From the NCBI RefSeq assembly GCF_014650595.1, contig NZ_BMVG01000047.1, positions 1 through 52,857 on the forward strand: a stretch of 52,857 nt of DNA. Reading direction: 5' to 3'. The notes under the pieces are model-generated. The model saw nothing but the letters and a program-made list of their open reading frames with translations. It was not told where the DNA came from and did not search any database. Of this stretch, positions 47,277-52,857 are shown piece after piece; the first letter of the stretch is position 1, and each line of letters begins with the position of its first letter. This stretch comes from Streptomyces alanosinicus (GTDB lineage: Bacteria > Actinomycetota > Actinomycetes > Streptomycetales > Streptomycetaceae). Position numbers and translations under genes: made by a program.

Positions 47277-47307
47277 GCGGCCCGGCCGCCCCAGGGAGCC
47301 GGGCCGC
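47277..47307 (+). terminator. terminator after the ASCH gene
   Basis: GCGGCCCGGC (47277-47286) and GCCGGGCCGC (47298-47307) pair perfectly across 11 bases, 58 bases after the stop codon. Confidence 0.7.
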
Positions 47308-47463
47308 TGCCGTGTGTGATGGGGGCGGTGATGTGGTCGGGGAATCAGGCCCCTTGACCTGTTAGCCCAGCGGTTCCCACAGGGCGTGAGCAGGTATGGC
47401 GAAGCCTTCGGCGGCGCTCGGTGCAGGAGCAGCCGCCCGGGGGCTTTCGCTGTATGCGGAAGG

Positions 47464-48003
47464 TCAGGACGCGGATGGGGCGCGCAGGTCGAGCAGCATC
47501 ACGGCATACAGAGGGGAGTCCGGGAACGGCTGACGCTCGCCGACCTTCCTGTATCCCCAGCCCTCGTACAGTGCTTGGAGCCGGGGCCGTTTGGTGTCCA
47601 CCGTGAGCACGGCCAGGGCTTCTGGCCGGTCGGCGAGCAGTGCGGTGTGGAGCCGTTCCCCAAGTCCCTGCTTGCGCCGTTTCGGCTTCAGCATCAGTTC
47701 CGAGACGGAGAACGTCGAGGGGTCCGCCGGCTCTTCGGCCAGGTACTCGCGCCACCATTCGCGGCCCGGCTCGCCTGGCGCCCCGTAGGTGAACCCGATG
47801 GGTTCGCCGCCCTCGTAGGCGACCACGCACGCGAAACCTTCACGTTGGCCCCAGTGGTCCACGAACCAGGGGAAGCGCTGTACGAACTCCTCGTGCCGCC
47901 GCTCGAAGTAGGCGTCGGCATGGACGTCGAGCAGGGTCTGCCGGATGTCGGCCAGGTCGTTGTGTCCGTAGCGGCGCAGGTCGATGGCGGGTGCCGTGGT
48001 CAC
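47464..48003 (-). CDS. GNAT-family N-acetyltransferase
   Basis: A 179-residue acetyl-CoA-dependent transferase. The acetyl-CoA loop is LKPKRRKQGLGERLH, a variant of the R/Q-x-x-G-x-G/A signature, and the C-terminal strand ALYEGWGYRKVGERQPF is typical. The substrate is unknown. GTG 48003 is chosen over ATG 48015 because it overlaps the preceding TGA (GTGA) and has GGAG six bases upstream. Coupling to the XRE regulator gene suggests the two are expressed together. Confidence 0.87.
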   Translation of the reverse strand: MTTAPAIDLRRYGHNDLADIRQTLLDVHADAYFERRHEEFVQRFPWFVDHWGQREGFACVVAYEGGEPIGFTYGAPGEPGREWWREYLAEEPADPSTFSVSELMLKPKRRKQGLGERLHTALLADRPEALAVLTVDTKRPRLQALYEGWGYRKVGERQPFPDSPLYAVMLLDLRAPSAS

Positions 48004-49262
48004 GCGGGGCTCCATTCGGATCGGTAACGGTCGGCCCACTCGCGCGCCACGATGGTGGAGGGCGCGAGCGTGAGGAGATCACGGTAGAAGTCGCCGAGGA
48101 GGACGCGCAGGCGGCCGGGCAATGGGCTTCCGGACATCAGGGTGAAGACGTCCTCGGTCGTGGCGCAGGCTTGTTCGGCGTCGCCTTGGCGGAGCTGGGC
48201 AATAGCGAGGTCCACGGTGGTCATGGCGCGGTTGCGCCGGTAGGGGGCCGGCAACGCAGACAGGGCGCGGTGTGAGGCTGCCTCCGCCTCTGCGGGCTGG
48301 CCGAGACGGCTGCGGACGACCCCGGTCAGGGCGTGCAATTCCGCGGGCCCGTAGAAGGCGACCCAGGACGGACGGGGGCGTGCCTCGGCTCGCACCAGGG
48401 CCTCTTCAGCGTATCCGATCGAACGGATGGCGGACTGCCGGTCGCCCTGGTAGGCGTGCCCTACCGCGGCGCGGGCGTGCGCGAGGGATCCGAACAGCGG
48501 ATCGCGGCGCGTGATCGCGCAGGACTGAGCCGCCTGTGCCGCTGCCACGCCCTCGGCGTAGTGACCGAGCTGGTGCGCGAGGATCGAGGTGGAGTTCCAC
48601 ACCCGCATCAGCGACACAGGGTCCTGCGACAGACCGGCCAGTCTCAGCGCCTCGTTCACGTGCAGGCGGGCGCGGTCGAGCTGGCGGGCGTCGATGCACG
48701 ACCAGGCGGCGGCCGTGGTGTAGTCGGCGGCGACACCGAACAGCCGCTGCCGGATCGTCTGCGAGGCGGAGTGGTCCTGGAGGCCGACAGCCTCGGCTGC
48801 GCCGGCGAGCGCGGCGCGTTCGAGGGCGGCGTGTCCGCCGCGTTTCTGATCGAGCGCGGTGAGCTTGTCCAGGCCGTCCCGCAGGCGGAGCACGTCGGAG
48901 GTGCCCACGGTGGTGGGTCGGGTGCCGACGGCTGGCAGGGCGGTGGCTGCGATGGCGGACGTGGCGGCGGTGCAAAAGCGGCGGCGGAGCATGGCTGATG
49001 GGTCCTCGTCGGGCGGTGCGGGCGTGCCGGGGGGATAGAAGCCGAGGCAGACGGGTGTGCATCCGAATACTGCCGTGAGGGCGTCTCGCTGGCGCTGGTG
49101 TGGCCAGTGGGTTTTTCCGGTTACCCAGTTGCGGACCGTGCGGTCACCGACGGTCCCGTTGTGCCCGGCCGCCTTCAGTTCATCGTTGACCCTGTCGGCC
49201 AACATGCCCTGTTTGAAGGCGCGTTCGGTCATGTGGGCCTGCAACCGGAAATTTCCTTCCAC
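48000..49262 (-). CDS. XRE-like regulator with TPR-like repeats
   Basis: A protein of about 420 residues. The N-terminal region (VNDELKAAGHNGTVGDRTVR, then NWVTGKTHWPHQRQRDAL) is a helix-turn-helix, followed by a short hydrophobic patch (RRRFCTAATSAIAATALP) and TPR-like helices, an arrangement common in Streptomyces regulators. The start is uncertain: GTG 49262 or ATG 49232. A perfect GGAAATTTCC palindrome at 49247-49256 would be coding with the first start but an operator with the second. It diverges from three small overlapping genes, which may be its targets. Confidence 0.83.
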   Translation of the reverse strand: MEGNFRLQAHMTERAFKQGMLADRVNDELKAAGHNGTVGDRTVRNWVTGKTHWPHQRQRDALTAVFGCTPVCLGFYPPGTPAPPDEDPSAMLRRRFCTAATSAIAATALPAVGTRPTTVGTSDVLRLRDGLDKLTALDQKRGGHAALERAALAGAAEAVGLQDHSASQTIRQRLFGVAADYTTAAAWSCIDARQLDRARLHVNEALRLAGLSQDPVSLMRVWNSTSILAHQLGHYAEGVAAAQAAQSCAITRRDPLFGSLAHARAAVGHAYQGDRQSAIRSIGYAEEALVRAEARPRPSWVAFYGPAELHALTGVVRSRLGQPAEAEAASHRALSALPAPYRRNRAMTTVDLAIAQLRQGDAEQACATTEDVFTLMSGSPLPGRLRVLLGDFYRDLLTLAPSTIVAREWADRYRSEWSPA

Positions 49263-49333
49263 GCACTCACCGTAGCCGCGTGATCATGCAGCGTGGAGGG
49301 GTTGCGAGGATCTCGTCCCTCAGAAATTTCCGG
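49247..49333. promoter_or_regulatory. paired GGAAATTTCC palindromes in a divergent region
   Basis: GGAAATTTCC (49247-49256) and GAAATTTCCGG (49323-49333) are related dyads about 76 bases apart, between the XRE-like gene and the small-gene operon; CCGGAAATTTCC and GAAATTTCCGG overlap in content. They are good candidates for an autoregulatory operator pair. Confidence 0.5.
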
Positions 49334-49504
49334 TCACCGTGAGTAGCAACGGACCCACTTTTCCTACCCGTTGACCGCATCCCGGCGTTGGACTGGACGT
49401 GCGCCCCGGGGAACGCCGGGGGCGCCGGTGGCCGTCTCTCGTTCCCCAGCGGGGGATGGCCGCCGCAAAGCTCAGCTTCCCGACCGCGAGCGCGAGGCAC
49501 CCAC

Positions 49505-49735
49505 ATGACGACGCGCAGTAAGCCGCCCAAGCCATTTGCCGGTGCCTACGTGGACGCCCCGGCGATTCACCGTGAGCGGCTGAGTACGCAGCAGATCACA
49601 GGCCGCTCGTGCTGCTGGTGCAGCGGGACTCCGGACCCCAGGTTTCCGGTGCCGATACTGCGCGATGACGCCCTGTACGCCTGCACCCCGTGCGCCGGCA
49701 TGTACGGCGTCCCGGCCATGGAGGCGAACCAGTGA
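49505..49735 (+). CDS. small Cys-rich protein
   Basis: A 76-residue protein with CCWCSG and, 30 residues on, YACTPCAG, two CxxC-type pairs that could bind zinc. No family name is known to me. ATG 49505 lies at the end of a region without better starts, and the ribosome site is weak. The stop overlaps the GTG of the next gene. Such small cysteine-pair genes are often found opposite an XRE-TPR regulator in Streptomyces, as here. Confidence 0.6.
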   Translation: MTTRSKPPKPFAGAYVDAPAIHRERLSTQQITGRSCCWCSGTPDPRFPVPILRDDALYACTPCAGMYGVPAMEANQ

Positions 49736-49911
49736 CCCGCGCCGGCACCGACGACTTCCCGGCCGGGCTGGACCACTGGACCGACTGCGACTGGGAGGAC
49801 TACCGGGCCCGGATCGAGGTCGGCGAGGGCAGCGGGAGGGCGATCGAGGCTGTCCAGCGTCGACGTCGTCGCCGGGCGCAGAGCGAGACGCCACAGGAGA
49901 GTGCGCAGTGA
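49732..49911 (+). CDS. small hypothetical protein A
   Basis: A 59-residue protein: an acidic, Trp-containing first half (LDHWTDCDWEDYRARIEVGE) and a run of arginines near the end. No family recognised. Its GTG overlaps the stop of the Cys-rich gene and its TGA overlaps the next GTG, so it is supported mainly by the two overlaps and the conserved-looking first half. Confidence 0.5.
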   Translation: MTRAGTDDFPAGLDHWTDCDWEDYRARIEVGEGSGRAIEAVQRRRRRRAQSETPQESAQ

Positions 49912-50114
49912 CCGGCGCAACGGTGCCCCGCACAGCAGGGGTGGGCGACCTCGTCCGCGACACCTCCCGGGGCTGTCAGGCCGTACTCACCGACGTACGC
50001 AAAGACGTCCCCTACCTGCGTCCCCGCTACGGCGGCACCTTCGCCGAGCCGTGGCCAACGACATGGGCGGCCGTCGAGCTGATCTCCAAGCGCGGTACCT
50101 GGGAGGGCCCGTGA
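49908..50114 (+). CDS. small hypothetical protein B
   Basis: A 68-residue protein beginning TGATVPRTAGVGDLVRDTSR and containing DVPYLRPRYGGTFAEPW. No family recognised, though small genes of this look commonly precede ATP-grasp RiPP or accessory loci in Streptomyces (impression only). It starts at a GTG that overlaps the previous stop. Its reading frame is the same as that of the ATP-grasp remnant beginning 50 bases later. Confidence 0.5.
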   Translation: MTGATVPRTAGVGDLVRDTSRGCQAVLTDVRKDVPYLRPRYGGTFAEPWPTTWAAVELISKRGTWEGP

Positions 50115-50162
50115 CCGGCACGCACAGGGCGCGGGCCCCCGAAGGCCGCACGGCAGGCGCCG

Positions 50163-50505
50163 CGCTTGCAGCGCGTCAGCAAGACCGCCGACATCCGCCT
50201 GACCGCCGTCGGCGACCACCTCACCGCTGTCCGTATCAACGGTTCACCCGGGATCGACTGGCGCCGCCACTACGACCGGCTCACCTACACTCCCGTGCCG
50301 GTCCCACCCGAGATCACCAAAGGTGTCCGCGCCTACCTCGACGCCTTCGGCCTCGTCTTCGGCGCGTTCGACTTCGGCCTGGACCGTGAGGGCCTGTGGC
50401 ACTGGTACGAGTGCAATCCGAACGGTCAATGGGCGTGGTTCCCCGACCACATCACCGCCCCCATCACACGCGCCATCGCCGACCACCTACAGCACGGAGC
50501 CCCGT
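50163..50505 (+). pseudogene. ATP-grasp ribosomal-peptide maturase, C-terminal remnant
   Basis: About 112 residues match the C-terminal third of graspetide-type ATP-grasp ligases (SAV_5884-like): KTADIRLTAVGDHLTAVRIN, FGLVFGAFDFGLD and WYECNPNGQWAWFPDHIT, followed by the final helix AIADHLQ. The N-terminal two-thirds, including the ATP-binding lysines, is absent, and no homologous sequence lies upstream, so a deletion end falls near 50160. The frame does not close where the family normally ends but runs on into the methyltransferase gene. The gene that made peptide ester or amide crosslinks is therefore destroyed, unless the fragment has another use. Confidence 0.75.
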
Positions 50506-51630
50506 ATGACCAACCCCGACGACCTGCGCCGCCAACTCGCCGCCACCGTCCCCATGGACGACCCGGCATGGCGCTCTGCCCTGGAAACGGTGCCCCGCGA
50601 ACTCTTCGTCGGTGACGGACTGTTCCGCTTCGACGGCCGCCACTGGACTCCCCTGCACCGCGACCGGACCGACCCCGGCGAGTGGCTGAGCCTCGTCTAT
50701 CAAGACACGACCTGGGTCACCCAGGTCGAAGGCATCGCCGCCGCCGACACCACCGAGCCCGTCACCGGCCGCCCCACCTCGTCCAGCACGCTGCCCTCTC
50801 TGATCGTGCGCATGCTCGACCTCGCCCGTATCAGCGAGGGCGACAAAGTATTGGAGATCGGCACCGGTACCGGCTACTCCACCGGAATCCTGTGCAGCCG
50901 ACTCGGCGACAAGAACGTGTACTCCATCGAGTACGACCCCCATCTCGCCGCCGCGGCGGCCGACCACATCCACTCCGCCGGCTACCACCCCACCCTCATC
51001 ACCGGTGACGGCCTCGCCGGACACAAGGACGGCGCCGACTACGACCACATCGTGGCCACCTGCGCCGTCCGCCACATCCCCCCGGCCTGGCTCCACCAGG
51101 TACGCGACGGCGGCACCATCACCACCACCATCAACGGATGGATGCCGGCCTCCGGCCTCGTCCGCCTCACCGTCCACGACGACGGCACCGCCACCGGCCG
51201 CTTCCACACCGACCAGATCAGCTACATGCTGGCCCGCCCCCACGAACGACCGCCCCGCCCCACCTTCCACCAGCACCCCGGCCACACCCGCGCCACCCGC
51301 GTGAAGCCAGCCCTCCTGGAGGACTGGACAGGTCAGTTCCTCGCCCAGCTCGCCGCACCCTCCGCCGAACTCATGACCACCGGCAACGGCGTGATCCTCG
51401 TCGACGTCGCCACCGGCTCCCAGGCATGGACCGAACCCGCAGGGAAGGGATGGACCGTGCACCAGCACGGCCCCCTCCATCTGTGGGACCAGGTGGAAGA
51501 CGCCCTCACCACCTGGCAGATCGCGGGCTCACCCGCACTGTCCGACTTCGGCATGACCGTGGAGGAGGACGGCATCCAACGGGTCTGGCTCGGCAGTCCC
51601 GAGGGCACATCCTGGGGCCTCCCTGCCTGA
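50506..51630 (+). CDS. isoaspartyl-methyltransferase-like enzyme of a graspetide/imiditide system
   Basis: A 374-residue SAM-dependent methyltransferase. The first 220 residues are of the protein-L-isoaspartate methyltransferase type: DDPAWRSALETVPRELFVGD, motif I VLEIGTGTGYSTG, YSIEYDPHLA and the HIVATCAVRHIPPAWL block. A C-terminal extension of about 150 residues is typical of enzymes paired with ATP-grasp maturases, which methylate an aspartate to form aspartimide in the modified peptide (fuscimiditide type). ATG 50506 lies in the end of the ATP-grasp remnant. The precursor gene is not visible and the partner ligase is truncated, so the enzyme is probably an orphan. Confidence 0.85.
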   Translation: MTNPDDLRRQLAATVPMDDPAWRSALETVPRELFVGDGLFRFDGRHWTPLHRDRTDPGEWLSLVYQDTTWVTQVEGIAAADTTEPVTGRPTSSSTLPSLIVRMLDLARISEGDKVLEIGTGTGYSTGILCSRLGDKNVYSIEYDPHLAAAAADHIHSAGYHPTLITGDGLAGHKDGADYDHIVATCAVRHIPPAWLHQVRDGGTITTTINGWMPASGLVRLTVHDDGTATGRFHTDQISYMLARPHERPPRPTFHQHPGHTRATRVKPALLEDWTGQFLAQLAAPSAELMTTGNGVILVDVATGSQAWTEPAGKGWTVHQHGPLHLWDQVEDALTTWQIAGSPALSDFGMTVEEDGIQRVWLGSPEGTSWGLPA

Positions 51631-51637
51631 GGCCCCA

Positions 51638-51676
51638 AGAGCCCCACCCTGGACCGGCATCCACGGGCGGGGCTCT
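51638..51676. terminator. possible terminator between methyltransferase and PKS
   Basis: AGAGCCCC (51638-51645) and GGGGCTCT (51669-51676) pair over 8 bases with a 23-base loop between two convergent genes. It is weaker than the other hairpins in the window. Confidence 0.4.
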
Positions 51677-51716
51677 CGGCGGGTCAGCGGTCAGTAGAGC
51701 CGGTCAGCTCGGCCGG

Positions 51717-52857
51717 TCAGTTCAGCATCCCCTCGCCGTCCAGGATGCTGAACAGTTCCTCCGCGCTCGCCCCGCTCAGGTCGTCGGCCTCTTCCTCGGC
51801 GCCGAACAGCTGCTCCCGCAGATGTGCGGACAGCTTGTCGGGGGAGGGATAGTCGAAGATGAGGGTCGGGTTCAGCCGGCACCCGGTCAGGGCGTTCAGC
51901 CGGTTGCGCAGTTCCAGCGCGGTCAGGGAGTCGAAGCCGAGGTCGAGGAAGCCGCGGTCCGCCCGCACCGCCTCCTGACCGGCGTGCCCGAGGACGGCGG
52001 CGGCCTGGGCGCGCACCAGGTCCAGCAGCTCCAGCTCCCGCTCCTTCGGCGACAGCGCCGACAGCCGGGCCACCAGCGCGGCCGGGTCCGACCCACGTCC
52101 GCCGGCCCGCTCCACCGACCTGTTCGCCCGCGGCAGCAGCCCCTTCAGCAGCGCGGGCAGCTCGTCCGCCCGGGACCGCAGCGTGGCCGCGTCGACGCGC
52201 AGCGGCACGGTGGCCGGCCGCCCCGACACATGCGCCGCGTCGAACAGCGCGAGCGCCTCCGGCACCTCCAGCGCGGGCAGGCCACGCGCCGCCATCAGGC
52301 GTACGTCCTCCTCCACCGACTCCGTCAGACCGGTCCGCACACCCCACAGACCGTAGGCGAGGGCGTGTGCGGTCAGGCCCTGGGCGTGGCGGTGTGCGGC
52401 GAGGGCGTCGAGGAAGGTGTTCGCGGCGGCGTAGTTGGCCTGGCCTGCGGCCAGGGTCAGCCCGCCGGCGGAGGAGATGAGTGCGAACAGGGCCAGGGGC
52501 TGGGGCTGGTTCGCGGTGAGTTCGTGCAGGTACCAGGCGGCGTCCGCCTTCGGGGCCAGGACGGCGTCCAGGCGCTGGTCGGTCATGGTGGGGATGAGGC
52601 CGTTGTCGCCGGTGCCGGCCGCGTGCACGATGCCGGTCAGGCGGACACCCGAGAGCAGTTCCGCCAGCGCCTGGCGGTCGGCGACGTCACACGCTGCGAT
52701 CGTCACGTCCGTGGCGCCCAACTCGTGCAATTCGGCTGTGAGTTCGGTGGCGCCTTCGGCGTCGGGGCCGCGGCGGCTGGTCAGCAGCAGACGGCGGGCA
52801 CCGTACTCGGTGACCAGGTGCCGGGCCAGCCGGGCACCGATACCCCCGGTGCCACCG
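51717..52857 (-). CDS. type I modular polyketide synthase, C-terminal end (KR-ACP-docking)
   Basis: The gene enters from the right edge; 380 codons are visible. First comes the ketoreductase: GGTGGIGARLARHLV (NADPH site), PKADAAWYL, the catalytic serine in LISSAGG and tyrosine in GQANYAAANTF, so it should be active. Where many B-type domains have LDD it reads GDN, so the alcohol stereochemistry cannot be called by eye. The ACP follows with LGFDSLTALELRNRL. The end EEADDLSGASAEELFSILDG is a C-terminal docking helix, not a thioesterase, so this protein hands the chain to another PKS. It is presumably part of the macrolactam assembly line fed by the starter cassette. Confidence 0.95.
   Translation of the reverse strand, partial: GGTGGIGARLARHLVTEYGARRLLLTSRRGPDAEGATELTAELHELGATDVTIAACDVADRQALAELLSGVRLTGIVHAAGTGDNGLIPTMTDQRLDAVLAPKADAAWYLHELTANQPQPLALFALISSAGGLTLAAGQANYAAANTFLDALAAHRHAQGLTAHALAYGLWGVRTGLTESVEEDVRLMAARGLPALEVPEALALFDAAHVSGRPATVPLRVDAATLRSRADELPALLKGLLPRANRSVERAGGRGSDPAALVARLSALSPKERELELLDLVRAQAAAVLGHAGQEAVRADRGFLDLGFDSLTALELRNRLNALTGCRLNPTLIFDYPSPDKLSAHLREQLFGAEEEADDLSGASAEELFSILDGEGMLN

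Noticed and set aside
50111..50389. Frame starting GTGACCGGCACG over the ATP-grasp remnant
   Set aside because: It has a good stop-start overlap but an Arg/Pro/His-rich product without domains; the ATP-grasp-like sequence is in another frame.
1..52857. CRISPR arrays, insertion-sequence ends and transposases
   Set aside because: No regular repeat-spacer array was seen, and no transposase or integrase motif in any plausible gene.

Overview
The window is high-GC actinobacterial DNA, almost certainly Streptomyces: GTG starts are common, GTGA/ATGA stop-start overlaps are frequent, and the regulators are Streptomyces types (two SARPs, two LAL-type LuxR proteins, TPR-containing XRE proteins). Most of it is one or more natural-product gene clusters, interrupted by two stretches of ordinary accessory genes. 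All family calls come from reading motifs by eye; no database search was possible.

Left part (1-13.8 kb). The tail of an acyl-CoA carboxylase beta subunit is followed by SARP 1, a tandem acyl carrier protein, a Sfp-type phosphopantetheinyl transferase, a type II thioesterase, SARP 2, a discrete ACP of the kind that carries amino-acid starters, and LAL 1. After these come a PqqD-like protein, an acyltransferase fold without its serine, a condensation-thioesterase protein with a damaged HHxxxDG motif, and an XRE-TPR regulator.

NRPS operon (13.9-24.6 kb, minus strand). Five genes run from an NRPS (A-MT-PCP, then a degenerate C, a degenerate A and a fused MbtH-like tail) through a VioC/AsnO-type hydroxylase, an ATP-grasp ligase and a caspase-fold-like protein with a possible zinc ribbon, to an MFS exporter. 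This looks like a self-contained small-peptide pathway.

First accessory block (25.0-31.4 kb). It holds a serine hydrolase with its MerR regulator, an XRE-TPR regulator with DUF6415-like and RsbW-like partners, a sigma factor with a partner, and small proteins. LAL 2 follows (31.5-34.1 kb).

Middle (34.2-46.1 kb). A secreted protein with eight Ile-Gly-Trp-Pro repeats, a class V aminotransferase homologue lacking the PLP lysine, and a membrane desaturase come first. Then follows a nearly complete beta-amino-acid starter cassette like that of vicenistatin-type macrolactams: glutamate mutase (two subunits), 3-methylaspartyl decarboxylase, beta-amino-acid ligase, acyltransferase and amino-acid ligase, with a second type II thioesterase. 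The end of a modular PKS (KR-ACP-docking tail) lies at 51.7-52.9 kb. The inferred main product is a polyketide macrolactam with a 3-aminoisobutyrate-like starter.

Second accessory block (46.2-51.6 kb). It contains ASCH, GNAT and XRE proteins, three overlapping small genes, and a remnant of a graspetide/imiditide pathway: a truncated ATP-grasp ligase and an intact isoaspartyl-methyltransferase-like gene.

Two shared DNA motifs tie parts together. A palindrome, GGCAA-N4-TTGCC, lies upstream of the XRE-TPR regulator, the NRPS operon, the Trp-Pro repeat protein and (twice) the aminotransferase-like gene, and defines a likely regulon. GTTAGGGG lies on the coding strand upstream of LAL 1 and both starter-cassette operons. 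The regulon containing the NRPS operon and the repeat protein is the best candidate for an undescribed system.
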